From Multifurca ochricompacta (taxonomy: Eukaryota; Basidiomycota; Agaricomycetes; Russulales; Russulaceae): 64,000 bases of DNA. Positions 37,772-48,817 of the stretch are shown here, piece after piece. Numbering within the stretch: the stretch's first letter is position 1; every line of letters begins with the position of its first letter. The notes beneath the pieces are model-generated. The model was not told the origin of the DNA. It searched no databases and was given only the letters and a program-made list of their open reading frames with translations. The position numbers were made by a program, and so were the translations under genes. The stretch covers positions 281,985 through 345,984 of the forward strand of contig WTXG01000027.1 in the NCBI GenBank assembly GCA_022496185.1. The letters are read 5' to 3'.

Positions 37772-40700
37772 ATGTATGCCCCTCTTTTTATCTTCATCGC
37801 GCAATTTCTCATATTTTTATTAGGTCGGATCTCAGCCAGTCAACCACCGCCTCGACCAAGACCTTCGTGACAGCCTTAGTCCTAAACGCCATCATCGCTG
37901 CAGTCGAAATTATTGCCTTTATCCTTGTGCGACGTTATTTTCGCCTCATCTACGAGCCCAGGAGTTTATCTGTTTTTGAAGCGTGCGCATTTCCACTTGC
38001 TTTAACGTCTCGTGTGCTGATTTTTTTTTTTGTAGGAAACGACAGCCACCATTATCACCTCACCTCTTCGGGTGGCTTATTTCCATCTTCAATGTGGATT
38101 ACCGCAAGATTAAGAATATTAACGGATTGGACTGCTACTTTTTCGTCCGTTTTCTACGCATGATGGTTCGCGTCATGCTGCCAATTTGGCTCCTCTCTTG
38201 GGCTGTTCTTCTCCCACTCACTTCCGTTAATACGGGAGTTCCTGGTCACTCGGGTCTTGACAAGTTCATCTTTGGCAATATAGCGACTACCAGCCAGCAT
38301 CGTTACGCAGGTCATCTGTTACTCACCTGGATATTCACAAGTAAGTCTCATGGTTAACATTTTGCACCGCCTGCTCATTAGAATCAGTATGGATTTGGTG
38401 GAATATTAAACATGAAATGGCACATTACGTTCGCGTACGCCAGCATTATCTTGTCAGCCCCGCCCACTCCTCTACTGCCCAAGCCTGCACTGTTCTGGTC
38501 ACCGGCATCCCCCCAAGTACCTCTCTGAATCAGCCCTTACCCGCCTCTTCAGTCATCTGCCTGGTGGCGTTCGAAAAGTGTGGATAAATCGTGATCTCGC
38601 GGATATGCCCGACTTGTATAACCGTCGGTTGAAGGCGTGCCAGATGCTCGAATCTGCTGAAACATCACTTTTAAATATGGCAATCAAGCGTAACACCCAG
38701 AACGCGAAGAAGGCCGCGAAGTCCGGGAGTGGCGACAGGAACGACTATGATTCTACGCTCACCAAACCAGTAATCGACCCGGAAGCCCGAAGAACACTGT
38801 TCGAGGAGCTGGTACCAAAGGAAGGAAGGCCATCACATCGGTTACCCCCTTTCTCTTGGATGCCGTTCTCTATTCCCTTGGTGGGAAAGAAGGTCGACAC
38901 GATTGAGTGGGCACGCGACCAGGTGCATGAATTGAACACACAACTGTTACAGAGGCGCGAAGTTCTTGCACGTGACATCACTCGGACTACGGCCGCGGAG
39001 GCGCAGACGACCAACCGGGTGCACAATATCGGCGCTGGCAAATTGAACATTTCTCTGCCCATGGTCCCGATCACGATTCCGCTTGTTGGGGCCCGCCCTG
39101 TCGTTGATTTTTCTGACCAGACATATCCACCTGCGAATGGTGCATTTGTCTTGTTCAACAAACAGATTGCAGCGCATATGGCGGCACAGACGCTCATCCA
39201 CCACGAACCATATCGCATGTCGGGCTCACTGAAATACGTCGAAGTAGCACCCGAGGACATCATCTGGGATAATTTAGTCATAAACCCCTACGAGCGCCGC
39301 GTCCGGTTAGCACTTTCTTGGGCTGCAACGATTGGCCTGATCATAGTCTGGGCAATTCCTGGTAGGTCGCATCTGTCTTTTAACGCGAAGGGGGTCTTAC
39401 CTGTCATCCTAGTGGCATTTGTCGGCTTTATTTCCAATATACATTCTCTATGCAGCACATACCATTGGCTGGAATGGATCTGCAAAGCGCCTAGTGTGGT
39501 TGTCAGCTTTATCCAGGGCTTCCTTCCCTCTGTTCTACTTGCAGTACTCTTCATGCTGGTGCCGATAGTGTTGCGCATATTGGCTCGCTTGGAGGGTATT
39601 CCTCAGCGAACAGGCGTGGAACTTAGCTTAATGGATCGTTTCTTCCTCTTTCAAGTCATTGTATGTCTTTTTGTTGGCTTCCTTATACATGTCGCTTACT
39701 GATACGTGATAGAACGGCTTTTTGGTCGTCACACTATCGTCTGGCATTATCGCCTCTCTGCCCGGCCTAGTGAACAACCCAACCTCGGTCCCAACGCTCC
39801 TGGCTCAGAATTTACCGAAATCCTCAACCTTTTTCTTGACGTGAGTGTCGTCTTGAGGTTGTTTAAAATTTGGGCTTATATTCGCAATAAGTTTTGTATT
39901 ACTTCAGGGTCTTTCCGGGACGGCTGGCGGCTTTCTTCAGGCTGTCCCTCTAGCCATGTATTATATTAAAATCACACTCCTTGGGTCGACTCCACGCTCC
40001 GTATATGGGATAGAGTTCTCTCCTCGTACATCTAACTGGGGCACTCTTTTCCCAACTATGACACAGTTAGTTGTCATCACACTTGGGTATTCCATCATAT
40101 CTCCCATTATCAATGGCCTCGCGTTTGCAGCATTCTTCCTGTTCTACTTGTTGTACAAGTATCTCTTCACCTGGGTCAATGATCAACCCTCCTCCAGTGA
40201 TACAGGCGGGCTCTTCTTTCCCAAAGCAATTCAACATGTGTTCGTGGGGCTTTACATCCAGCAGGTCTGCTTATGTGCCCTATTCTTCCTTGCACAGGAC
40301 GATCATAAAAAACCCAGCGCAATTCCTGAGGGTGCGCTCATGATCGTTCTGATTGTCTTCACGGTGAGTACTGTTAACGGTCGTTCATACTCATCCGCCA
40401 TCACTTTATACTCATGCAGGAGCTAGGCATTTTTCCAAAACACAATCATTAATTCCTACGGCCCACTTATCAAATTCCTGCCTCTCACTCTTGCTGAAAA
40501 GTCCTATGATGGAAGTGCGGAGCAGGATGTTCCTACTACAGAGAATCCTTCACAGCCCGTCCCCTCAAGTTCTGAAGACGTCAAGGCTATAGACCATGCC
40601 AATGCATCTGCTCCTGGTTCCCAGCAACGTTTCACGGAAGGGGGCTCCCCACGTCTTGATGGTCCTGATGGTAGCCCCAAACAGCATTTAGCCTCAACTT

Positions 40701-41050
40701 CTTTCACAAACGAGTCGCGCGCGTCGTCTCCCTCACCATCCGCGAAACCGATAAAAGATGAAGGTCCCACCGATTTCAACCACCCTGCTTCTGTAGAGGA
40801 GCAGAGGATCATATGGTTGCCCAAGGACTCACTTGGTTTAGTGCGCGAGATTGAACGAGATCTTGACTCACAAGGCGTCCTTTATTCCACGGAGGGTGCT
40901 AGGATGGACAGTAAGGGTCATGTCAGTGTTACATTGGCACCACCAGAGGAAGTTGAGCGCGCACCGAGAGAGGGTAGACTTCCTTCTCCGGACGAAGGCG
41001 AGGGAGATGAGATAAGAGATATGTTGCGCGTGGAGAGTTCCAAAGCATGA
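37772..41050 (+). CDS. CSC1/OSCA/TMEM63-type stress-gated cation channel (DUF221)
   Basis: This family of multi-pass membrane proteins conducts cations, including calcium, under osmotic or mechanical stress. The start ATG is split by an intron: AT at 37772-37773, intron 37774-37823, G at 37824, giving M-S-D-L-S-Q-S-T-T. Then come L-I-Y-E-P-R-S, N-G-L-D-C-Y-F-F-V-R-F-L-R-M, the cytosolic RNA-binding-like domain with V-T-G-I-P-P, and the pore region with L-P-G-L-V-N-N-P-T-S-V, F-L-Q-A-V-P-L and F-F-P-K-A-I-Q-H. About eleven hydrophobic segments are expected and most are seen. The C-terminal 200 residues are polar. At 38509-38514 six C break the frame; seven C would restore K-Y-L-S-E-S-A-L-T-R. 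The stop is at 41048-41050. Confidence 0.9.
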
Positions 41051-41448
41051 AGTTGCAGAATAGTCTTACGCGATCGACTCTATCTATCACGTTGCCTTTG
41101 CAGATTTAAGAGAAAGAAAGAGAGAAATGGTGATTTTGGCTCTGCTCATTCGGATCTTGTTATCGGGGAGCTTCCATCCAATGTGACAGAATCCCAAGCA
41201 ATGATCAAGGTCAATTTGGTACTCTTTCATTCTACTGATCATCTAGAGCCGCCGGGTTGAGGTCATGAAGTTGCTAGTGCTGGACTGGCCTGAATGATAT
41301 CATTTTTATCACTTACCCACGTCGACCTCCGACCGAGGCAGGGCAGACAACTCGGGCTTATATAAACTGATCTCAGAAACCCTTTCCCCTTCCCTCCCTC
41401 CTTACTAACTAAATTCTTGTTCATATCTCTCATTCTTCTTCACCGAGA
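41051..41448. other. Promoter region of the first small paralog
   Basis: No gene seen. A TATATAAA-like box at about 41358 and pyrimidine-rich DNA to the ATG at 41449 suggest a TATA promoter. Confidence 0.5.
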
Positions 41449-41821
41449 ATGTCAGCAAATCACGAAGAGACCAACACCGTGAAGAGTTTCTCGGTGCACT
41501 CAGATGCAGTACATGAAGATACCAGCGTCGGAAAGAAGGTCGGACAGGGTGTTTTGTACGTCATTGCACACCACATTTCCTCTCACCCTTAACTGATCTT
41601 CTCCAGCGGCGCGTTGAACGTCGTTCATGGTATAACTTTGAGCAAATCATTGAATTTATCTGACAACCTGACTCGCATCGTTAGGGATCGGAGAGGCCAT
41701 CCGAGGTCTTGCAATCGACATTGCCGATTTTGGAAATGGGTCTGGGAAGTCGATCTCTGAAGAGGGCAAAGCAGAGGTCAAGGAAGGTGTGAAACAAATG
41801 GAGAGTAGCGTACATCGGTGA
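41449..41821 (+). CDS. Small conserved-motif protein, tandem copy A
   Basis: No function known to me. Three exons give about 93 residues: a polar head from M-S-A-N-H-E-E-T, a glycine-rich core G-A-L-N-V-V-H-G split by a phase-1 intron in the last Gly, then I-G-E-A-I-R-G-L-A-I-D-I-A-D and an acidic helix E-G-K-A-E-V-K-E-G. The next gene shares the core and both intron positions, so the two are tandem duplicates. The small, soluble, Gly-spaced helical build recalls stress-induced proteins, but that is only a resemblance. The stop is at 41819-41821. Confidence 0.6.
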
Positions 41822-41852
41822 CCGGTGACCTCTCTACCTCTGTTCTTTGTTA

Positions 41853-41892
41853 AATGTATGTGTGTGTATGTGTGTATGTGTGTATGTGTATG
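41853..41892 (+). repeat. TG/TATG microsatellite between the paralogs
   Basis: Tandem GTAT/GTGT units. Confidence 0.7.
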
Positions 41893-42004
41893 TTCAACTA
41901 CGGAACGCGGAAGAGATATTCAAGGCCTATGATGTCATACCTGACGACCAACGAATAAATATCGTATCCTTGCTTTACCTTTCTTTTCCTCCAACTCCAA
42001 GAAA

Positions 42005-42870
42005 ATGTCGACCCATGATCAAACCACCGCTGCTAGTAACACTCGCGCTTCCCAACCTACTGACCGAAGAAGGACAAACTCAGGCGTCGGGGAGAAAGTC
42101 ATGTACATATTCTCCGCTTGTTCTACGGTCATGGCCTCACTCCATGTCTTATAGTGGCATAATAAACGTCATACATGGTAACTTCTTACACTAGTTCATG
42201 GTCATGTACCACAATTTTTGATCTTATTGCAGGAACCGGAGAAATTATTCGCGGACGCGCAATGGACGTCGCTGACACCGGTCGTGGAACTGGAAGGGAT
42301 ATCGCAATCGAAGGCAGAGCTGAGTTTGAACGCGGCTTGGATAAAATAACAGAGGGTAAGTCCACCTTAGCACCCACCGTCGAATCTGCCCCCGGCGACG
42401 GTGGCGCTGGCGCCGGTACAGGAAAGGAGTCTAGCCCCACCTCTACTTCCCCGCGCCCTGTTGCGGCTGCGCCATGCACGGCCACTGCTGCCCAGTATGC
42501 AAAAAGGAGTTCAGAGACCGGACACTATGCAGACAAGGGTACGGCCGAAGCTACTGCGGGTCATACTGGTGACCCTCAGGTTAGGCTCGAACGTCAACCC
42601 GGCGAGCAGACTGCGCCTCCCGTGCCTCCTCGGGACCTACCTGGAGGAACGAATGGCACAGCTGCTACAACAGGTGATCAGCGCAGGGCCGATGCTGGTC
42701 AGCAAGGTACTGGGACACCCTCAAGTGATCGTAAAAGCGACCGGGATGAGCAAAGTGGCGTGGCTACGGACAAACCAGAGAGTCTGAGAGATCCAAATGC
42801 AGCCGCTGAAACGGAACGACACAGTGGCTGTCCCATCCCCCCACCCCCCCTTACGTCTGAGCAACAGTAG
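42005..42870 (+). CDS. Small conserved-motif protein, tandem copy B with long polar tail
   Basis: Paralog of the gene at 41449. The ATG at 42005 opens M-S-T-H-D-Q-T-T. Two introns sit at the same places as in copy A, after G-E-K-V and inside G of N-V-I-H-G. The core T-G-E-I-I-R-G-R-A-M-D-V-A-D and E-G-R-A-E-F-E-R-G match copy A. Unlike copy A it goes on for about 170 residues of Thr/Pro/Gly-rich, probably disordered sequence to the stop at 42868-42870. A GTAAG donor-like site follows T-E-G at 42356, so a shorter spliced form cannot be ruled out. Confidence 0.6.
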
Positions 42871-43198
42871 AATATTGAGCAAGGGATCTGGCCAGACACT
42901 CGTGAAGGGGGGAAGAGGGGGTAATTAGTTCATGGGTGAGGTGAAGATGGACGACGTTGATCGAGCCCCCCGATATCGCTTTTGTGTCTGGCCTGTCCAG
43001 ATTGTTCAGACTCTTTGTACGCAAACCGGGTTGACATACTTATCCAATTTTTAATGATGCACCTGTAAGCCGTGATGTGCCCGTAGTTGAAGTGGTCATT
43101 ATGAGGGATAAGAAAGATTTAATGTCACCGCTTGGGTGACATATTACAACTGTTATCAAAGTTTTGCAACGGTCTCTTGATAAAGATGATGTCGCAAA
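42871..43198. other. Spacer between paralog B and the P450 pseudogene
   Basis: Nothing recognised. Confidence 0.4.
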
Positions 43199-43617
43199 TT
43201 CAAGGGAGGTAGAGGGCGTCGCAACAACTACAATCACTTTGAGCAATAACCTGTCTCCGCTTCAATCGCGCAAGTACTGGCTTCACAGAAAGTGACATCT
43301 TCACATCTGCTTGCATGACACGTTCTAGCCACTGTTCGCGAGTCTGGCCAAAATCCATGATTGATTCAACGATCTTTGAGCAGCGTTAGGAAGCAGACAG
43401 TTTCTACTGCTGCGAACTTGCACCCGATGCATGTGTGAGGGCCTGACAAGAGGTGAATTTACAAAAGAGGCGCTACTGAGTTGAATGAGACGCACCAATA
43501 CTGAATGCGACAATATCTTCAGATTCAGTGGTGACTCCCTGCCACCGACGAGGGTCGTGCTTGTACGGGTCAGGAAGGTGGTGCGGATTATGATCTGGTG
43601 ACAATCAGTGAGATACC

Positions 43618-43622
43618 TTTCC
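43618..43622 (+). repeat. Target-site duplication TTTCC, left
   Basis: Same as 44386-44390. Confidence 0.7.
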
Positions 43623-44385
43623 TGTTATGGTTGGCAGACCGTTCAGCGTGTCAAGTTCAATGCCAAATGTTCAATCTGGTGGAGTTCAGGTGATGTAAGA
43701 GGTTTGGGAAGGGTGGCGGGCACGGCAGTTACGCCAGCGAAGGCCATGGCATAAGAAGTATTGATAGTAAGTCCCTGTGGTGGATTAAATGGGAGGCCCA
43801 TTTCTGGGTGGGCAATCTTGATTGCCATCCAGGCATTAAATTTTTCGAAAAAGCAATCTCGAACCAGAGACCGTAAGTTGTTTCTATCAGGACGTTAATA
43901 TTATCGAGTTTCCAATAGTAACCACTCCAGGCTACTTCTTCGTTTACAGTGAGCCACCGGGAACCAGGTCACTCTTCTTCAGGGATATTGTCATGTGTTT
44001 GGGGCTTTAGAGGAAAGGGGAGTTTAACAATTCCACTACCAGGTCCAACTGGGGTAGTGGACATTATCTGTTCGTTCCGGGGGAGGTTCTATTAGTCTCG
44101 ATCTAATGTTAACGTCCTGATAGAAACAGTTTACGGTCTCTGGTTCGAGATCGCTTATTTTGAAAATTTTAATGCCTGGATGGCAATCAAAATCGCCCGC
44201 CCAGAAATGGGCCTCCCATCTAATCTACCACAGTGACTTACTATCAATACTTCTTATTCCACGGCCTTCGCTGGCGTAACTGCCGTGCCCGCCACCCTTC
44301 CCAAACCTCTTACATCACCTGAACTCCGCCAGATTGAACATTTGGCATCGAACTTGACATGCTGAACGGTCTGCCAACCGTAACA
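43623..44385. mobile_element. 763-bp fold-back element made from an LTR-retrotransposon 5' end
   Basis: It begins TGTTATGG and ends CCGTAACA, and is flanked by TTTCC on both sides. The arms (43623-43898 and 44109-44385) are inverted, diverged copies of each other. Each holds about 55 bp resembling the LTR start, plus part of gag related to the Ty3/gypsy element at 44832. The unpaired centre (43899-44108) holds the gag start region and the primer-binding-like motif TAGTCTCGATCT (44093-44104). It encodes nothing intact. The 5-bp duplication and TG...CA ends mean insertion by an integrase. Confidence 0.75.
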
Positions 44386-44390
44386 TTTCC
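44386..44390 (+). repeat. Target-site duplication TTTCC, right
   Basis: Same as 43618-43622. Confidence 0.7.
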
Positions 44391-44826
44391 ATTCAGTGAG
44401 CTTGAAAACGATGCCTGTCATGTCCACAATAATGGGCAAGCCCTTGGGGATAGGAACTTGTCGCATTCCTGGTTCCCCGTCGTCGCTGAGAACCGTGTTT
44501 TCACTAGATTCCCGAATCATCGGGTGGCCAGCCGCTGTCCCATGCTCAGTACAAGTAGTATATGATAAAACAGGGTTTAAAACCAACGGAGAAGTCTCAG
44601 CGCTTCGTGGAAAGCATAAGCCATCTTCTCGAGTTGGAGGAAATCTTCAAAAGTCTACAACAGGGAATGACCGCGAGGAAGTTGTTCGATCGCGCCCCAC
44701 CACCTTCATGACTTGCTGGTGGACATGGACTTCCTCCTGGACTTCCAAGTAGAGGCCAATAGAACCAATGGTCGCTGCAAGTGTGAATGTGGTATTTTCT
44801 GTACAGGCCCCGATCTGTATGCTAGG

Positions 44827-44831
44827 CACAC
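44827..44831 (+). repeat. Target-site duplication CACAC, left
   Basis: Same as 51522-51526. Confidence 0.8.
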
Positions 44832-45248
44832 TGTTACGGTTGACCCGCTTAGCGTATAGAGTTCGATGTCAGATGATCAGTCTGACGTAGTTCGGGTGGT
44901 GAGACGACTGCTAAGCGTGCTAGGCGAAGCAGAGAAAAGATATGATATTCTGGAGGTTACAATTCTAGGGGAAACAAGAGATCGAGACTAGGGATATTAT
45001 AAGAGAAAAATGGGGGTTTAAATAGGTACGAGAATTGGGCGAGGCTGACATGGGGAGCGAGGCTGACATGAAGAGCGAGGCTGACATGAAGAGCGACCTA
45101 TGGAATGTATTATTGGGTCTTAGATATAATGTGTAGGAGCGAGGCGGTTTATTATGATTAGGAACTAAATGGAATTAAATCGAGTGATGGTTTGATAATC
45201 TTTGTGGATCGTTTGATCGTTAAGTCGTGATGTCGTTAAGCCGTAACA
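44832..45248 (-). repeat. LTR of Ty3/gypsy element (3' LTR)
   Basis: 417 bp, TGTTACGG...CCGTAACA ends; pairs with 51105-51521. Differences: C/T in GCCGT versus GCTGT and G/A in TTCGATG versus TTCAATG. Confidence 0.95.
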
Positions 45249-45261
45249 TCACCCCCGGTTA
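45249..45261 (-). other. Polypurine-like tract next to the 3' LTR
   Basis: The minus strand reads a G-rich stretch ending GGGGGTGA directly before the LTR's TGTTAC, where plus-strand priming is expected. Confidence 0.5.
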
Positions 45262-45286
45262 AGGTTGAGAGGCGCCGACAAACCAA

Positions 45287-48200
45287 CTACAACGCAGGGT
45301 CACTTGCGGAGGTGCGTCCCCGTGGAGGAATGCGGATGGTGAGAGGGGAAGGAGAGGATTTGCTAATGATGCCATGTTTGGCGAGAATGTGGGCAGGAAA
45401 CGAAGAGGACATGGACAGCGGTAAAGAGGCAAGATAACGTCCAATGAGATCGTCAGCATGAATATAACGGTAGTCAACCCATTCATTGTCACTAGAGGGA
45501 AAACCCTTCCATCGAACTAAAAATTGAAGACGATTTGTGCGACCAGCGCGCCGGTGACTGATGATGCGATCGACCTCGACTTCTTCGACGCCATTGACAA
45601 GCACCGGTGGAGGGCGGGGAGGTGAAGGGCCATGCGCGCGGGTAGTTATGTATGGCGATAGTAAGGAGGCGTGAAAGACGTTGTGTATCCTTAGAGAGGG
45701 CGGTAAATCGAGCTGGAAAGCCACGGGAGAGATAACGCGAGTGATCGTGAATGGGCCATGACGCCGTGGGGCAAGCTTCTGGGAGGGGAAGAGTGAGGAG
45801 ATGTTCTTACCCTCAAGCCAGACTTGGTCATTAACTGCAAATATTGGAGTGATTTGTGTCATATCTGCGAGGACGCGGGTGGCGACCCGGCGAGCAGAGA
45901 GAATTGCGGAGAGACGTTCAGTTAAGGAGGGGATCGGTGGCGAGACGCGAGAGGTAGGGGGACGAGGTCTGAAGCCTAAGAGTAACTCGTGTGGACTGAG
46001 CTTAGTGCCATTGTGTCGCCATCTGTTGTGTACGAATTCAGCCATGGGGAGCAGAGGAGCCCAGGTGTGGGGGTTGCCAAAGGTCCAATGGCGGAGGTAT
46101 TGTTCAACCCATCGATTCATGCGTTCTGATTGGCCGTCCGTTTGTGGGTGAAAAGCGGTGCTAATATTTTGCGATATAGAGAGTAACGCGCAGAGTTTTG
46201 AGGTAAACTTAGAAGTGAAGCGGGGGTCGCGATCGGATATGACGCGTTTTGGGGTGCCAAAGAGGGGGAACAGATGTTTGAAGTATAGAGAGGCAACTTC
46301 AGTCCCAGTGATTGTCGTTGAGCATGGGATGAACTTGGCAGACTTGGAGCACCCCTGATCAACAATGGTCAGGATAGCATTGTGCCCCTGCGACACGGGG
46401 AGGTCGGTGATGAGATCGAGGGAGATATATTGAAAGGGTCCATCGGAAGCGGGAGTGTCGAAAGAGAATAAGGGGACATCAGTCTTGCGGCGGGGCTTTG
46501 ACGCTTGACATTCGTGACACCCCTTGACATAGTCAGTCACGAATTGTTGCAGGTTTGGGCCAGCATAGAATTCAGAGACTAGATCCCATGTATTCCGTCG
46601 TCCAGGGTGACCAGCGAGGGGGTGATCGTGGAATTGCTTGACGATCTCGCGATAGGAATCTGGGTCTTCTTGAAGTTGAATTACTGCGAGCGACCAGTTT
46701 TCATTTGGGAGGAGAATTTCTTGGTCATTATCTCTTCTGCCATCATCGTAATCCGGCCGGCGGGATAATAAATCTGCGATTATATTGTGTTTACCTTGAA
46801 TAGGTTTTATTACGAAGTTATATTCCATAAGATCGAGATGCCATCGGGCCTGTCGTCTATTAAGTTTTTGAGGTTTTCAGAAATATTGTAAGTTATGATG
46901 ATCTGAGAAAACGGTTATTTTATGAGGAGAGCCCATTAAGTATTGTCGCCATTCTTGTAAAGGAAGCCAAATCACGAATAACTCCCTGTCGTAGATATCC
47001 CAGTTGCGTTGTGTTTGATCGAGAGACTTAGAGAGGAATGCAACCGGATGTAGTCGTCCTACGTCATCTTGCTGTGATAGCTCGGCCCCTATCGCGTATC
47101 CTGAGGCATCGGTTGTGACAAAGAAGGGGAGATCGAGACGGGGTTGTCGAAGGACGGGTGCACTACTAAACGCCTTCTTTAGGTTTTGGAAGGCATCTTC
47201 TTCCTTGTTGGTCCATGCCCATGGGACTAGAAGCTTTGTGAGGTTAATGAGTGGTCGGGCGAGTTGTGAATAGCCTTTGATGAAGCGGCGATAATAGTTT
47301 CCAAATCCTAGATAGCTGCGAACTTGTTTTACTGTCGTAGGGGTCAGCCAATCCATGAGCCCATTTACTTTTGCTGGATCCATACGGATAACACCATGTT
47401 CAAGGACAACGCCCAGATAATCGACTTTCGTGGTATGGAAGATGCATTTTGACGGTTTTAGGTAGAGATCGTTATCTGAGAGGATCTGTAGAACGCGGGT
47501 GACGCATTTTTGGTGGAAAGAGATATCGTTTGAGGTAGCAATGAGGATGTCATCCATATATATCACAAGCCATCCTTCGTCGAGCTCCTTTCGAAAGATC
47601 GCGTTCATCATCGTTTGGAATGTTGCAGGGGAATTTGTCAGTCCGAAGTACATTACCAGGGGTTCAAAAAGACCTTTATTTGTTTTGAAAGCAGCTTTCC
47701 ACTGATCGCCTTCTTTAATGTGAATGTTATTGTAACCCCATCTTATGTCGAATTGGTGAATAGTGCAGCGTTTTGGACTTTTGCGATTAATTCATCGATG
47801 AGTGGTAACGGATAGGTGTTGCGGAGGGTATGCTCATTGAGCTTGCGATAGTCTTGTACCGGTCGAAGTTTACCGTCCTTTTTCTTGACGAAGAAGAAGG
47901 GGGAGGTGTAGCGTGATTTTGACTCACAAATGTATCCCTTGGCGAGGTGTTCATGGAGAAATTCTTCGAGTGCCAATTGCTCTTTTGGATTGAGGGGATA
48001 TATTTTACAATCCAGACTGTTTGGCGCATCAGATTTAAGGTCGATCGCGTGATCCCACTGGCGTGCATCTGGGAAGCGAAGGGCTTCGTCCTCTGAGAAG
48101 ACTTTGGCGAAATGCTGGTATTGCGACGGTATGGCAAGATCGGGGGGTGGCTGTTGTGCTGCGAGTTCTGTAGATGGGGATATGCGCATGATGAGTTCTT

Positions 48201-48809
48201 CGCCTGGTAGGAGTCCTAGAGAAGTAGCTGTGGTCCTGTGATGTCTTTGTCCCCGCGGGAGGATATGTACGGCTTCTCGGACAGATGCTTGGAGCCAATC
48301 GATGGTTGGTGTAGTTCGTGCAAGCCAGGGATAGCCTAGGATGAGATCCTCTTTACCAAGATCGGCAACAAAGAAGTCAAGGAGGTGGACGGATGAACCA
48401 GTTTGAACTGTACAAGGAAGATAACGGGTGATTTGACCGGCGGCATTTGCAGATCCATCGGCATTTGAGAGGGACTTTGGTATTTGTAGCGGGCAGGTAA
48501 GCAAGTTATGTGTGGAGATGAAATGTTTGTTGATGAAATTCTCGGTCGCGCCACTGTCAACGAGCGCGGAGACGGTCCCAATGGTAGAAAAGTTGGTTTG
48601 TATTGAAAGAGACTTCGGTACAAATCGATCTACGATAGCCCTCAGGGTGGGACGACCCCTCAGGCTGTTACAAAATCCGAATCAGCCGCGAGTAAGGTTT
48701 GGACCTGCTCTTCCTGTTCTTTTGTTAGTCCTTTAATCATAGCAACGATGGCAGCAACGTCGGGTTGCGTTGGTGTATCCGCGGGTGCCTTCGAAACTCT
48801 CGGGGCTGT
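45287..48809 (-). pseudogene. Ty3/gypsy Pol: protease, RT, RNase H, integrase, chromodomain
   Basis: From the gag side, the domains run as follows. Protease with A-L-V-D-S-G-A-T (near 48550). Reverse transcriptase with Y-P-L-P-L-I-D-E-L and the active site V-I-Y-M-D-D (near 47560). RNase H with T-T-D-A-S-G-Y-A-I-G. Integrase with an H/C zinc-binding head (G-H-P-G-R-R-N-T, C-H-E-C-Q) and core Asp/Glu blocks including V-I-S-D-R-D-P-R-F and Q-T-D-G-Q-S-E-R. A chromodomain near the C-terminus (R-W-K-G-F-P-S-S-D-N-E-W-V). Breaks: a frame change near 48668 before protease, one near 47753 in RT, each mended by one added A, and a nonsense TGA at 46877-46879 in Q-Y-F-(stop)-K-P-Q, where relatives have Arg. 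All catalytic motifs are otherwise kept. Confidence 0.9.
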
Positions 48810-48817
48810 ATTCTGAG
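48810..48817 (+). repeat. Target-site duplication ATTCTGAG, left (hAT-type element)
   Basis: Same as 49789-49796. Confidence 0.85.

Noticed and set aside
43040..43246. Open frame at the P450 3' end
   Set aside because: It is out of frame with the P450 tail and has no domain.
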